Source: Corythucha ciliata (lineage: Eukaryota > Arthropoda > Insecta > Hemiptera > Tingidae). From it: a DNA stretch of 64,000 nt. The notes under the pieces are model-generated. The model did no database searches. It was not told the DNA's origin and was given only the letters and a program-made list of their open reading frames with translations. Below, in pieces: positions 1 to 11,404 of this stretch. The stretch covers positions 51,329,189-51,393,188 of the forward strand of contig CM075938.1 of NCBI GenBank assembly GCA_038030265.1, in the 5' to 3' direction. Both the position numbers and the translations under genes were made by a program. Positions within the stretch are counted from its first letter, which is position 1; each line of letters starts with the position of its first letter.

Positions 1-483
1 TCGGGCTCTATGGCATAACCATCTGGAGCCCACCTTTACGAGATTTCAACTAACATATTATTTTTAACAAAAGTGAAATATAACAATAACATAACTTAAA
101 AGTCGATCAAAAAGAATAAAATCATATTTATACATAACAAATAGGCTTATGACTTTGTAAAATCTAGCTAAATATACAGAAATTTTGCAATAGTGTATGC
201 ATCAAGATAATAATATGCACATAAATATTTTTCTTTAACAACTGATAACAAAATAAATAAATAAACAAACAACCAATAAATGTATTCAAACAAATTGAAA
301 TAAATTAGCAAGCATGCACCGGGAAGCATGTCGTGGGAAAACAAACATGCCAACATTGCCTCAGACATGTGAGATACAGCAGCCGACTGCCGAGTCGGAG
401 AGCGCGGGAGTTTATGCTTTTTTTCCTTCTTTAAAATGAATTATCAATACAAAAAAAAAAAAAAAAAAAAAAAAAACTTATTG
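1..483. other. AT-rich sequence without recognisable gene
   Basis: No coding homology, RNA fold or tandem unit is visible here. A poly(A) run lies at about 451-476, just before the 17-bp minisatellite, and could be the tail of a decayed retroelement, but no body is recognisable upstream. Confidence 0.6.
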
Positions 484-492
484 GGCTTTCAT

Positions 493-665
493 TGTGGTTG
501 GAGCACTGCTGTGGTTGGAGAACTGCTGTGGTTGGAGCACTGCTGTGGTTGAAGCTCTGCTGTGGATGGAGCTCTGCTGTGGATGGGGCTTTACTGTGGT
601 TGGAGTTCTATACTTTGGTGGTTGGAGAACTGCTGTGGTTGGAGCACTGCAGGGGTTGAGGCTGG
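493..665 (+). repeat. 17-bp minisatellite, about ten units
   Basis: Units of the form GTGGTTGGAGCACTGCT follow each other head to tail. Variants include GTGGATGGAGCTCTGCT, and one unit near 605-620 is stretched. The array breaks down near 655. The frame is open across it but encodes only a repetitive Val/Gly/Leu/Trp string, so I do not call a protein. Composition (G/T-rich, not A-tract) sets it apart from the satellites in the rest of the window. Confidence 0.85.
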
Positions 666-705
666 AGCTTTACCGAAGTTGGACCCAGAAGCACCGACAC
701 TAATG

Positions 706-1055
706 ATAATTGAGCTTATTTGACCCTATCTACGGACATTTAAGGGATTACTCTCCCCTCACCGCACCATCCTAGTCACAAATGTGAAATCAAAGGGGGT
801 GGGTTAGGCTGAAAATTGATTTTACTTGTTTTGAGTTCCGAGAAAAAATTGCTCCCCAAGGTGGGATTCGAACCCACGACCTCCTGGTTTCGCGGCAGGT
901 GCTCTAATAACCAACTGAGCCACCCTGGAGTCCAAGCAAAGAGCGAATCCACCCGGGAGAAATCCCCTCTCGGAACTCGGTGAGCGGGGGGGGGGTGAGT
1001 AATCCCTTAAATGTCCGTTCAGAGGGTCATCTAAGCTCAATTATTCAATTAATTG
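706..1055. mobile_element. Short terminal-inverted-repeat element with tRNA-like core
   Basis: The left arm at 706-753 (starts ATAATTGAGCTTATTTGACC) and the complement of 997-1044 are near-identical over about 48 bp, with differences mainly around ATCTACGG/CTGAACGG. Between them lies a tRNA-like sequence at 853-929. The outer end continues to CAATTAATTG at 1046-1055; the same outer sequence flanks the solo arm at 11405. No open frame of note. It looks like a non-autonomous element or a SINE caught between inverted arms. No clear target duplication was found. Confidence 0.65.
853..929 (-). pseudogene. tRNA-like core, probable tRNA pseudogene or SINE head
   Basis: The complement shows a perfect A box (TGGCTCAGTTGG) and a perfect B box (GGTTCGAATCC). 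The D stem is GCTC/GAGC and the T stem GTGGG/CCCAC. The anticodon stem has a C-C mismatch at its inner pair. The loop reads CGCGAAA, so position 33 is G instead of the near-universal T and the positional anticodon would be CGA. The acceptor stem pairs only partly. The sequence just 3' of it, a T run then CTCGGAACTC, resembles that after the tRNA-like units at 28829 and 53307. A working tRNA is unlikely. Confidence 0.7.
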
Positions 1056-1120
1056 GCGGACACAATAAAGAAAAACGTGATATATTCAAGATGTTCCAGC
1101 CGCTACACTACTCCCTAGGG

Positions 1121-1222
1121 CAGGGGTGGCCAACCCTGGGCCGCGGACCAATAAGTGGCTCGCTGAGCCTTTCACAATGGCCCACCCCCACGCCGTGTGG
1201 CCTGCAGTGGTAAATTATCATT
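1121..1222 (+). mobile_element. Fragment of CAGGGGTGGCC element family
   Basis: It starts CAGGGGTGGCCAACCC, a typical hAT-like end, and goes on through GTGGCTCGCTGAG to TGGCCTGCAGTGGTAA. The same order of motifs occurs on the minus strand from 37497. It stops at about 1222, where Sat-A-like sequence takes over, so only the first 100 bp remain. The preceding bases TCCCTAGG resemble the CCTAG flanks of the related ends at 10027 and 37497. Confidence 0.6.
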
Positions 1223-1224
1223 TT

Positions 1225-2089
1225 TAATGTTGGATTTTGGCGCCACTGGGATTTTTGTGGAAATACAAAACGCTACAAATCGAGAAGGCGCACTTATGTG
1301 CTGTTCTTGGGGCAAGTAAGCGGATAAAAGTTCGGAAACTGCTAATTTGGGGCTGAAATTGAGATAAATGACTAATTCACGCTGAAATTATCGAGAAAAA
1401 TCTCTGATTCACGGACAGAAGAGAGGAAAAGTGCTAAATCACGGGTAAAATTAAGAAAAAAAAATTCTCAGCCTATTCAGAACGCAAGTTCGTCTCTCAA
1501 TCTGAAAAAAAAAGCGCTCATTCATGGGTAAAACGTTACTTCACGGCGAAAATTGATAAAAAGCTTTAAAATCGCGGATAAATGGTAAAATCACAGTAAT
1601 TCGCGTTTGAAATTACGAAATTCGCTAATTCAAGGATAAAATAGTGAAAAATCGTCAATGTATCAATGTTTTTGAGAAAACGCGGTAATTCACGCCTAAA
1701 ATTGCGAAAAAAAATATCGGCCTATTCAGAACGCAAGTTTTTCTCTCGGCTAAAAGTGAAAAAAAAAAACAGGCAAATTCCAATAAAATGTGGAAAAATC
1801 GCTAATTCACCGATAAAATTGAGAAGAAACGTTGACATGTGGGAAAAAAAGCTAATTCACTGGTTTTGAAGTGTAACTTCCTGGCTGAAAGTGAACAAAA
1901 TCGCTAATCCAATTAGAAAAATACAGCGCTAATTGACTGGTAAAATCGCTCATTAGCGGTTAAATCAGGGAAAACACAAATTAATTGCAAGAAAATATCT
2001 AATTCGCGGCTAAAATGCAGACAAATCGCTAATTCACCGATGAAATTGAGGAATGATGGAAGTGTGGGGTTAAAACGCCGCTAATACGC
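1225..2089 (-). repeat. Sat-A array, minus orientation
   Basis: Diverged ~30-bp units of the form GCTAAAATTGAGAAAA then GCGCTAATTCGCGG repeat along the block, with many indels. Clear units lie at 1370-1450, 1600-1700 and 1790-1920. Open frames in it (such as 1666-1869) follow from a unit length divisible by three and are not genes. Confidence 0.85.
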
Positions 2090-2330
2090 GGCTCCTGAAG
2101 GCAACTTCACGGAGGCGTTGGTGAAAGATTCGTGCCGGGCGGCCGGCACTGCAATGAGCTGCCCCAGGGCTCATTTTTGTGCAAATGGAAAACGCTTTTG
2201 TACTGTGTTTAACTAGTGTTGTTGAAGTTAGGGTGACCAAGATGTAAAAGTAGTAAGTGGCACGAAAAAGTAGGACGCTCGTGACGGAATGTAGGACACA
2301 TACACTATAGGACACCTAGAATGTTAAATT
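2090..2330 (-). repeat. Dispersed ~150-bp repeat plus hAT-like remnant
   Basis: From 2090 to about 2240 the sequence matches the complement of 10190-10345, including ACGGAGGCGTTGGTGAAAGA, the GGCACTG/CAGTGCC junction at about 2142-2148, and CAAATGGAAAACGC. A second partner at 35431 shares only the side beginning with CAGGGCC. After 2235 comes AGGGTGACCAAGATG, reminiscent of another hAT-type terminus, without a visible partner. Confidence 0.65.
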
Positions 2331-2965
2331 TGTTGTTTTACTTGGTTTGAAAGAGCCAAATCCGCGAAATTGCGTTTTGAAAGAGCGAAAACCCGCAAAA
2401 TTTGGGATTTACAAGGGGGGGGGGTAAAAATGAAGAAATTTGGATTTAGCCGATAAAGCCGAATTCGGAAATTTGTTTTTTGAAAGATTGTAATTAATTT
2501 TCGAAATTAGCTAATTTACCCGCAAAACTGATTTTAGTACGAACAAACTCCACGAAATTTGGCTTTTAGAAACGTAAAAATCCTCGAAATTGGGGTAGGA
2601 AATAACAAAAATCCGAAAAATTGGATTTTAAGGTTCCGAGTTTGGAATATTTGGATATTTGAAAGACGAATTTGGAGGATGAATACGCAAAAATAACAAC
2701 ATTTGTTTTTCCGAAGTCGTTTTCCTTCAAATTACAGTTTTAAACTAACCGAACGTGTGAAACAGATCTCATAAATAACTGAAGCCACTAAATTTGAATT
2801 TTAATGAAACAAATTTTTCCTTGAATTTAGGTTTTAAACGAGCCAAGCCCACGAAATTCGGGCCCTGAAAGAGTGAAACTCACGAAAATCAGTTTTCTAA
2901 ATGGCGAGCCCCATGAAATTTACTTTTTAAAAGCTTGAAAATCCTGCAATTTCTGCTATAGCCGC
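2331..2965 (+). repeat. Sat-D array
   Basis: Repeats of TTTGAAAGAGCCAAATCCG followed by a GAAATTTG-type half occur at roughly 30-bp steps (2345, 2375, 2480, 2570, 2655, 2860). Spacing is irregular and units are much diverged. No gene is seen. Confidence 0.75.
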
Positions 2966-3540
2966 CTTTTAACGCTTTTTCTCTATTTTAACTGTGAATG
3001 AGTGCTTTATCTTAATTTTTTACCAGGAAATAACGCGATTCTTGACTGTTTTAGCCGCGTATTAGACGATTATCACCGCTTTTGCTCAATTTTAGCCGCA
3101 TTTCTCAACTTGATCCACCGCGAATTAGCGTTTTTCTCCATTTTAGCTACGATTGAGCGCTTCATTTTAATTTTCGCCGAGAATTAACAGGTTCTCCTAG
3201 TTTCTCAGTCACGTATCAGCAGGTTTTCCTAAAATTCATCCCTGAGTTGGCGCTTTTTCGTAATTTTAGCCGCGAAATATTCCCCATAGTTTTAGCCGCA
3301 TTAGTATCCGCATTTACTCAATTTTAGCCCCGGCGAATCAGCGAATCTCCTCAAATCGATCCATGTATTGGCGAAACGCAAATTTACGCCTTTTCTGCAT
3401 TTGAGCCGTGCATTAGCAGATTTTGTCGAATTTATCCGCGAATTGTGGTATTTTATACTTTACAGCCGCGAATTAGCGCTATTCCTCAATTTCAGCCGTA
3501 AATTAGAGCATTTTTTTTTTTTCTTCTTCACCGCTTTTCG
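2966..3540 (+). repeat. Sat-A array, plus orientation
   Basis: Units of ATTTTAGCCGCGAATTAGCG and relatives run through the block. The part at about 3205-3530 is a diverged duplicate of 62300-62610, with the same order of variant units, for example CAGCAGGTTTTCCTAAA and CATTAGCAGA. The two sites therefore descend from one array rather than from independent amplification. Confidence 0.85.
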
Positions 3541-3544
3541 CGGT

Positions 3545-4804
3545 ATGATTTGGAAACAAATTCAAAGCTAAATTTGAAAAAAGAAACGCCAATTCGCGGA
3601 CAAAATTGATAACAAGCGTATAATCCTCGCTGAAATTGAGAAAACCCTCAGATTCGTGGCTAAAAGTGAAAAAACAAAACAAAAAAAAACTGCTAGAGCG
3701 CGGCTAATACCAAGAAACCACTCATTCATGGCTGTGAAAAAGCCATTGGTGGAAGGCGGCTAAAATTGAGATAGCGCACTGCTGCTGTGGGGACAAGTAT
3801 GTGGCAAAAAAAGATTGAAAAAAGCGCTAATATTCGCGCTAAAATTGAGTATATAAATAGCTGATTAGTGGATTATAGAGGCCTCTTTACGACTAAAATT
3901 TATAATAAAACGCTAATGTGCTGTTTATGAGCCAAATTCATGGCTAAAATTGAGGAAAATTGCTAATTCGCGGGTAGAAGTACGAAACACCGCTAATTCG
4001 CGTCTAAAATTGAAAAAAAACTGATTTGCCGGATAAAAACGCTAATTCGTAGCTTAAATATGGAAAAATAGCTGATTAATTCACGGATAAAATTTGGAAA
4101 TATGGCTGATTACCGACTAAGATAGAGGAAGACGCTAATTTGCAGCTAAAATGGAGAAAAATGCTAATTGACGGGTTGGAAATTGAGAAAAAGCGCTAAT
4201 TCTCTTAATGCCGTTCGATTACTCATCGTTATCGTTCACAATACTCCTCTCTCACTCGCAATTTCGTTTGCTTTTACACGTCACTTGACTCTCAGCGGCC
4301 CCCCAGGGATTCAATAGTCCCACATTAGGCGGCTAAAATTGAGCTAATGTGCTAATTCTGGAGTAAATAAGCACTAATATTCGAGGTTAAAGCGGTGAAA
4401 AGGTGCTAATTAGTATCAAAAAGCGGCGTGAAATCTCTACCTCGCAGAAAAACGCTAATTCGTGGCCATAATTCATAAAACGCGATAATTCACAGGATCA
4501 GAATGAGAAAACGATAATTTACGTCCAAAATTGAGACACGCGGATGTATTCGCGACTTGAATTGATTAAAAGCGTTATAATTCTTGGCAGAAATTGAGAA
4601 ATAACTCTCGTTAAAATAAAGAAAAAAAATAGCTAATCTTGGGCGGTGAGTATGAGGCAAAAATGTTCGGGAAAAAGCCGCTGAAATTGAAGACAAATCA
4701 CTAATTCGCGGCCTAAAATGGAGAAAGACGCTAACTCACGGGAGACGACGTCGATTCGCGGATTCTAAAAAGCAAATTCGTGGCTTAAACTGTGGAAAAT
4801 CACA
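3545..4804 (-). repeat. Sat-A array, minus orientation
   Basis: Repeated GGCTAAAATTGAGAAAA and CGCTAATTCG units lie in the opposite orientation to 2966-3540. The head-to-head switch falls near 3540-3590. An unrelated stretch of about 110 bp (4205-4315) interrupts the array without recognisable ends. Confidence 0.85.
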
Positions 4805-5799
4805 TCGTGTGGACTGCGAATTAGCGTTTTCTCACTTTTAGCCGGTGGGAATCAGCGGTTTATCGCAGTTTTCAGCTGCGTACAATTTGCGTTTCCCCCC
4901 AACCCCCTCTCATCCCGAAAATGTTGTCGCTTGTCGCAAATCTGATGAAGCTTCTACTTCATTTTAGCCGCGAGTTTCAAGTTATTTTTCAATTTTAAGC
5001 GAGAATCACCTTAACTACTCAACTTTAGCCGCAAATTAGCGGTTTTTGTCCATTTTAGCAGCGAATTATTTCCTATAATTTCAGCCGCGAAGTGCCCATC
5101 ACTTTTATTCAATTTTTTGTTTTGTTTTTATTTTGGTTTTTTTGTTTTTTCAATGCTGACCGCTTGCTGGCTTTTGCCATTTTAGTTTTCAGTGTATCGC
5201 GAATTATTTTCTACATTTCAGCCAAGAATTACCTCTCTTTCCTCAATCCCACGATGAGCCCTGTTGAGCAATTCGACGATGCTTTTTCTCAATTTTATAG
5301 CCTCGAATTAGTGTTTTTTCTCAATTTTGTGGCCGCGATTTTCGCTTCTCTCAATTTAGCCGTGAATGAGCTTTCCTCTATTTTAGCCGTGAATATTAGC
5401 GCTTTTTTTGCCACCTACTTGCCTCTAGATCAGCACACTTGTGCGCCTTCTCAATTTTAGCCTATTTTAGCAATTTTAAGGTCCTATAAAGAGTTATCAT
5501 TGGTCTACCATTGACACCACTGTGTTTGAACAATAAACAAACAAATAAATAAATAAATTTATAGCGCATTTTGGCTATTTTAGCAGCGAAGCTGCCTTCA
5601 GATACCCTGCTGTGCTGGTTGCCTTAGGAATTGGGGTATTTTTCTTAATTTTAGCGGCAAATGAGCTCTTTTTCTCGATATTGGCCGCGAATCATCGCTA
5701 AAAAACAAAAAAAAATTATAGTTAGTAGGAAAATTTCACGAAATTAGTGATGAATTGGCGTTTTTTTTCAACATTGTCTGAACCCGCTGAGCGCTTCAT
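4805..5799 (+). repeat. Sat-A array, plus orientation
   Basis: The orientation changes again near 4805, giving TTTTCTCACTTTTAGCC-type units to about 5460 and 5590-5790. An AAATAAATAAATAAA simple repeat sits at about 5540. The 122-residue open frame at 5092-5460 reads through satellite units (repeating Phe/Leu/Ser) and I reject it as a gene. Confidence 0.85.
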
Positions 5800-6747
5800 A
5801 GGCGTAGCCAGAGGGGGGGGGGCAGGGGTAGGCAGCTGCCCTCCCCTAGACTCGAAAGCTCAAATTTAGTGGGGCAGCTGCCCACCCCTAGATATACATT
5901 CTGAAAGCATAAATCTTTTAGAATAATCACTTTCTGTTTCGTCGTCATTATGTAAAAAAAAAAAAAAATTAATTTCGAGGATTTTTGTTGCTCACAAAAC
6001 GAATTTTACAAGGGTGACATATAATTATAAGACCAATTTTGCGGTTTTTGCGCCCTAAAATACCGTTTTCGCAGATCTGACACACAAAAAAAACCCCAAT
6101 TTTTCAGATTTTGCTTCTCTGAACAAAAAAAGACACCTGAAATCACCAGCTTAGTGGTAAAATTGCCAGTTTTTGGCCAAAAACACAATTTTAGCCCCTA
6201 CTAAAATCTCGCAGAGTCGTCATTCTTGGCCTAAAATCATCCGTTTTGGGGAAAACTTTATTTACAATGTGACATTGTTAGTTTTGGAATAAAATATCCA
6301 ATTTTGGGGGAAATCATTGTTTCGGGTGTAACATATTCATGATACAGAAAAGTTTTAGGTCAAACTCGCCAGTTTTGTAGGGAAATCTCAAGTCGGAGAG
6401 GGGTGGGGAGGTAACACGTTAGCATTTGGCGAGTAATCGTCAGTTTTGAAGTAAAATATTGAGTTATAGAGTAAAATCTATTCAGTTTTGAGTTAGAAAA
6501 TGTTAAATTTTCACGTCTCTCAAACAAGACGTTGATGAATTACCCGTATTTGAGTCCAGGCCAAGCCTTTCCCACAAAGCATCGATTACCAGGGAAAACA
6601 TTGCCAATTTTTGTATAGAAAAACAGGAATAGAAGGCTAGAACGATAGTTTCCCCAACGAAGATGTTAGTTTTATTTGCTGGGGTCTCTCTTTAGAATAT
6701 CCGACATTATCTGCCCACCCCTGGATCAAGGGCTGGCTACGCCTCTG
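5800..6747. mobile_element. hAT-like terminal-repeat element filled with another satellite
   Basis: Left end AGGCGTAGCCAGAGG and the complement of the right end, AGAGGCGTAGCCAGCCC, form imperfect terminal inverted repeats of a common hAT type. GCTTCAT is found on both sides (5793-5799 and 6748-6754), giving a likely 7-8 bp target duplication. Both flanks are plus Sat-A, so the element split a Sat-A array. Inside, 5990-6500 holds its own diverged repeat around AATTTTGGGGAAAATC and CGCCAGTTTTG. No transposase frame is present, so it is non-autonomous. Confidence 0.7.
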
Positions 6748-6754
6748 GCTTCAT

Positions 6755-7275
6755 GACAGCTTTTTCTCAATTTCAGCCACGAATTAGTGATTTTTTGTCA
6801 ATTTTAGCTGTTTTTTAGCGTTTTTATACACTTTATCCGCGACGTTTTTCCCAGTTTTAGCCGCCGATTACCACATTCCTACAATTTTAGGTGCGAAAAT
6901 CTTAGCCGGAAAATCATGTTTTTTTTTTCATTTCAGTCGCAAATTAGCATTTTCCCTCGTTTTATCCGCGAATTGGCGTTTTTATCCAATTTAAGCCGTG
7001 AATCGGTGATTTCTATCTACACTATATCCGCGAATTGGCGTTTTTCTCCAATTTTAGCCGTGAATCGGTGATTTCTATCTACACTATATCTGCGAATTGG
7101 CGTTTTTCTCCAATTTTTTTGGAATTGGTGAAAGGAATTGGTGATTCCTTTCTACACTTTATCCGTGAATAAGCGTTTTTTCTCAGTTGTGACCAAGAAT
7201 TAACGCTTTTTCTCAATCTGAGCCACTGAATAGAGATTTTTATCAATTACAGCCGCGAATTGTCGTTTTTCTCCA
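6755..7275 (+). repeat. Sat-A array with a 62-bp higher-order repeat
   Basis: This is the continuation of the array split by the 5800 element. From about 6990 to 7115 a two-unit block of 62 bp (beginning GCCGTGAATCGGTGATTTC) is repeated almost exactly, showing recent local duplication of a dimer within an otherwise old array. Confidence 0.85.
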
Positions 7276-8071
7276 TATCACCTCTCGCCATACTTTCAGA
7301 TAGCGGGCGGATGGCAATGCGTTGTCGTGGGGTGTGGCGGGTGTAGAGGGGGGGATTTCACAGAGCGTACACAGTTTTATGAATAGGTCAAACACGTGAA
7401 ACTAGTGGACATTTCGGTTCAACAGGGAGATTGTCCTTTTTGTCGGTGTACAACAGTCTCCGTTCAATTTAAATTTGTAAAAAACAAAGCAATTCGTCTG
7501 GTAATGAAGATTGAGATATTTGACAGGTCCCAGGCGGCTTTATGCTTTAGTTACTCTCACCCCTGCCACCATTCAATTAAAGTTTGACCCCCCCCCTCCC
7601 CCCCACTGAAGCGAAGTAAATTATTTGCGTTAAACAATATAATCCGACCTCTGGAAAATCTGTGGTTAAGTGAGGGTGTAATTTGTCCAGGATTAATACG
7701 AATAGACTACCCTAAAAATAGTTTTCCTTCATAATTAACTTTAGCCGATGGAAGGTCATAAACCTTACTGATCCCCTTCATATTTGGGCCCTTTCTCCGC
7801 ACTTAAGAGAACACACGGGGCTTAAAATTCAGTGAAAAACTAGCTAACGAGCTTATTACTAAAAGTTGATGGTGGTGGTCGGGGGGGGGGGGTGAGTTGA
7901 AAAATATCCGTCTCTCAGGGTGGGTAGCAAGCCATTAGAAACTGTCGCCAGGTATAGTGTGGCTATTGTGTGTGTTAACACATCTGCCTCCGGTTCGAAG
8001 AACATTCCCGCCATTTCACCCCACCCCCACCCCATCACCGTATCCTTTTCTGTGGGGAAACCTTCCTTTCC

Positions 8072-8108
<37 letters not shown>

Positions 8109-9874
8109 AGGTAGCGTACGATAAAAAAAGTTAATTAAAACTGCGGAGGCGGAGTCTGGATGGACTCGTCCCGATTGGAGAACAAAATCGCTTAATTCCC
8201 CGCTCTTTTAAAGTCAAAACACGTCCTCCTAACAATCCTGTTATATTTGTCACTTTTTTTTTCCCCATTGATAATTAAGTTCCCTTGTCACTCCACTCAC
8301 AGGGATGAGGATGACAGCGAATTCGTACAAAAAGGGGAGGCTCAGGTGCAATAAAAATGACTGGAAAATTTATCCTACCGCTCCTTTCTGATTAGAAAGA
8401 AAAAACGTACAACAGTTTGTGTTAGACGGCACAGCCGTGTATATCATTTGTTACTCCTGGGAAAAGGACAAGGGAGGTGTGGCAGGGAGGGGGAAAGGGC
8501 GCACTTCTGACCTAGTTACATCTGGTCTGGATCTGGAATAAATGAAACTACAACCAGGAGAGCAGGGTAGTCTAACAAGAATCTTGTTAAACTGTGTAAG
8601 GGGGTGAAATATGGTGCTCAATTTGACCTTGTGCTCAAATTTTCGCTTCCATAATAACGCTCCACACCGCCTTTTTTCTATGTAGCCCAACCTAAAAATC
8701 TGCTGGAGAAAATAGTTGAAGTTTCGACACAATGACGTGAAATTTATTTTCTCCACTCACCCTCCCCCCGCGCCCCACCTTGTAAAATAAACAGCAGACG
8801 AGCAGCAATTTTCAGGAAATGACTTCGAAGAGAATAGTGTCCCCGCCCTCCCCCCCTTCCGCCCGCGCCGCCACGGGTTGTTATTTCTGAACAATTCCGG
8901 AATAAAGAGACACTTTGATGCGAAGAAACTTGCAGACTTTCAAGGATATTTTAAGAAAGAGAAAATTGAATTTTCATCGCATTATCAAGGACCTTTCCCC
9001 ACCGACCATTCTTTGAAAACTTGTTCGGGAGGATTGCGATTTAATCCCCCCCCCTCCACTATAACCAATATTAATTTTTTTTTTTTCAAAGTGCAATGAA
9101 GTATAGTGAAACAGCTATTTATGGAATATACTAGGTAGACTATGAGATTTTTTTTTTCCGGGAATTCCTCTCTCACCCCTCCCCCCTCTCCTACCACGCG
9201 CACTACTGCAGTCAACGTCTTCGCCAGCACTTGAAAATGATGCGACGGTGAACGGACAGCGAGACGAATTCAATCCGTCTTGGAATTCTTTGTGATGTTA
9301 TGCACCGTGATGGTTGTTGTTGGATGAGGGGCGGAGGGAGGGTGAAGGGAAACGTTTTAAACTTCTGAACTAGCATTGTTGCGGATCACGTCGGAGAGCC
9401 GAGGAGGTGATTTTTTTTTTTTTTTTTAATGAATTGTTTAAAATTTACTGTCCGGCACGTAGCAACACTTCATCCGAACCTATCACACCTCACCTCTCTC
9501 TCACCCCTCCCTTCAACAACCGTCGCCTGTCTTTTTCGCTTCCCCATTTTTCTGCTATACCAGCCACGCCAAGAATTACGAGATGGGCGAACCTTGACGA
9601 TATCCTTTCTGCATCCATAGTTCGTTGCCTTTCCCGCGGAAGATTTTTCAAAAGACCCCCCACCCCTTCAGTCCTTCCCTGTAGTTCCCACAAAAAATTC
9701 ACGCGCTGAATAGCTTATATAGATTACCGCATCGAGGGGAGGGAGTTGAGCGGTTCACCGAATTCAACCTGTCAATGCCTCGGATGAGGGGGAAGTAAAG
9801 CTAAGGGACTACCCCCCGGCTGAGTTCACAAGACTCCCCTGATCTTGTCAGATTTTGCAGATTACTACATTTCT
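7276..9874. other. Non-satellite DNA, no gene recognised
   Basis: Mixed-composition sequence with many homopolymers: G runs at 7339, 7881 and elsewhere, and a T run of more than 30 at about 8075-8107. I found no coding similarity, tRNA or transposon end. The open frames 8451-8756 and 9407-9709 lack recognisable motifs and are biased by C/T-rich runs. Confidence 0.55.
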
Positions 9875-10026
9875 AAATTGTTTTCCGTGAAATAACAGAT
9901 TTTCTTAATTTCAGACCCGGGACATGCCGTAAAATGAGTTCTTTTTATGAATTTTAACCGCGAAGAGCGATTTTTAGAATGACAGTTTAACAAAGCTGTT
10001 GCTCTAGGGCTAATATTAGCCCTCTA

Positions 10027-10130
10027 GGACAGGGCCGGCCAGCCTTTTTTGGTCGTGGACCATAAACCCGGTTGAAAGAACTCAGGCCCAACCTCGCCAC
10101 CCCCCTTTCCACTCGAGCATAACACTTTGA
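10027..10130 (+). mobile_element. hAT-like end, CAGGGCCGGCC fragment
   Basis: CAGGGCCGGCCAGCC follows CTCTAGGA. The next bases (GGTCGTGGACCATAA, then AAAGAACTCAGGCCCA) loosely match the CAGGGGTGGCC family at 1121 and 37497. Only one end is seen and it fades after about 100 bp. Confidence 0.45.
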
Positions 10131-10189
10131 TCTTGTAGCAAAAAGCCGGCACGCTCTGAATAAAACGCACTTAGGGCCTGTTCAGTAAC

Positions 10190-10345
10190 TTCAAGGACAC
10201 ATAAGTTAAACACAGAATTAATGGCGTTTTCCATTTGCATAAGAAATGTGCCCTGGGGCGGCAGCTCATTGCAGTGCCAATCTTGGACATTTGTCGCCCC
10301 CTGACGAGTCTTTTACCAACGCGTCCGTGAAGTTGCCTTCAGGAG
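10190..10345 (+). repeat. Dispersed repeat, inverted copy of 2090-2240
   Basis: GGCGTTTTCCATTTGCATAA, a GGCAGCTCATTG block and CAGTGCC, ending CGTGAAGTTGCCTTCAGGAG, match the complement of 2090-2240. The right part (from CAGTGCC at 10276) also matches 35431 onward. The left part has no match there, so CAGTGCC/CAGGGCC marks a boundary. Confidence 0.65.
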
Positions 10346-11404
10346 CCGCGAATTAAGGTTTTTTTTCTTCAAATTTCATCACTTCTTCTCAATTTCATCA
10401 GTCAATTAGCGATTTACATCCATTTCAGTCCTGAATTAGCGATTTTCTTGCAATGAATTTAAGTTTTTCCTTATTTGAGCCGCTAATGAGTGATTTCACA
10501 CGTGCATTACCGCTATATTTTCTCATTTGAGCCACAAAGTCGTCTCCGGAAACCGCGACTTGCCATTTACTCAATTTATTTCTGCGAAACAGCAAATGTT
10601 CTCAATTTAACCCCCGTAAAACACCCTTTGTCCTTTATTTCAGCCGTGAAATAGCGTTTCACCTAATTTTAGGCCTCCTCAGATAGCCATTAATGAGAGT
10701 TTTGTATCCCAATTTTCGATGCGAATTAACGCTTTTTCTGAATTTTATCCTCATTTAGCCGTAAATTATCGATTTTATTCACTTTCAGCCATGAAGTTAA
10801 CCTTCACAAGCCGCAAACGGCCGTTTTCTCCATTTTAACCGCGAATTAGCGTTTTTTCCTCACGTCTTCTTTATTTTATCGGTGAACTACCGAATTTTCC
10901 CCATGTGAATCAGCGATTTTTTGTCATTTCAGCGATTTGTCACCATTTTTGCTGTGAATTACCGATTTATCTGAATTTTGCAGTGAATTCGTGTTTTTCC
11001 TGATTTCAGCCGCTACTTAGCGATTTTTCTCAATGTAATCCTTGAATTAGCAACTTTTCTTACTTTTAGCTGCGAATTAGCGATTTGTGTCACTTTTAAC
11101 TGTAGATTAGCGTTTTTTCACAGTTTAAGCCATGAAACTTGCCTTCAAAAGCTGAAAATTGTCGTTTCCATATTTCTAGCCTCTAAGTAGCGCCTTTTTT
11201 TTCCTCCTTTTTTTTTTACAATTTATTTTCCACATTAGCCGTGAATACGTGTTGTTAGCCGCTGAAGAGCGATTTTATCCGTGAATTAGCAATTTTTCTT
11301 AATTTTCCCCCCGAATTAACGTTTTTCTTTTCTTTTTTTCACTTTTAACCATGAATTAGCACAACAATTGTTTGCCACAATTAATTGTCGAACAATGCGT
11401 CTGA

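Larger units (their letters stand above)
9875..11400 (+). repeat. Sat-A array, plus orientation, shared with 35500-36960
   Basis: Sat-A units run from about 9890, broken by insertions at 10027-10130 and the dispersed repeat at 10190-10345. From 10310 onward the order of variant units follows that of 35475-36960, for example GGAAACCGCGACTTGCCATT (10548 and 35771). Indels are frequent, and the 35 kb copy is longer. The array ends in an AATTAATTG-rich stretch before the terminal-repeat fragment at 11405. Confidence 0.85.

Noticed and set aside
494..703. Open frame over the 17-bp minisatellite
   Set aside because: The period is not a multiple of three and the peptide is only a product of the repeat; no start context or neighbour supports a gene.
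853..929. Functional host tRNA gene
   Set aside because: G at position 33, anticodon-stem mismatch, weak acceptor stem and position inside an inverted-repeat element.
5092..5460. 122-codon open frame
   Set aside because: It reads through plus Sat-A. Unit lengths divisible by three keep a frame open and give repeating Phe/Leu/Ser text; no domain.
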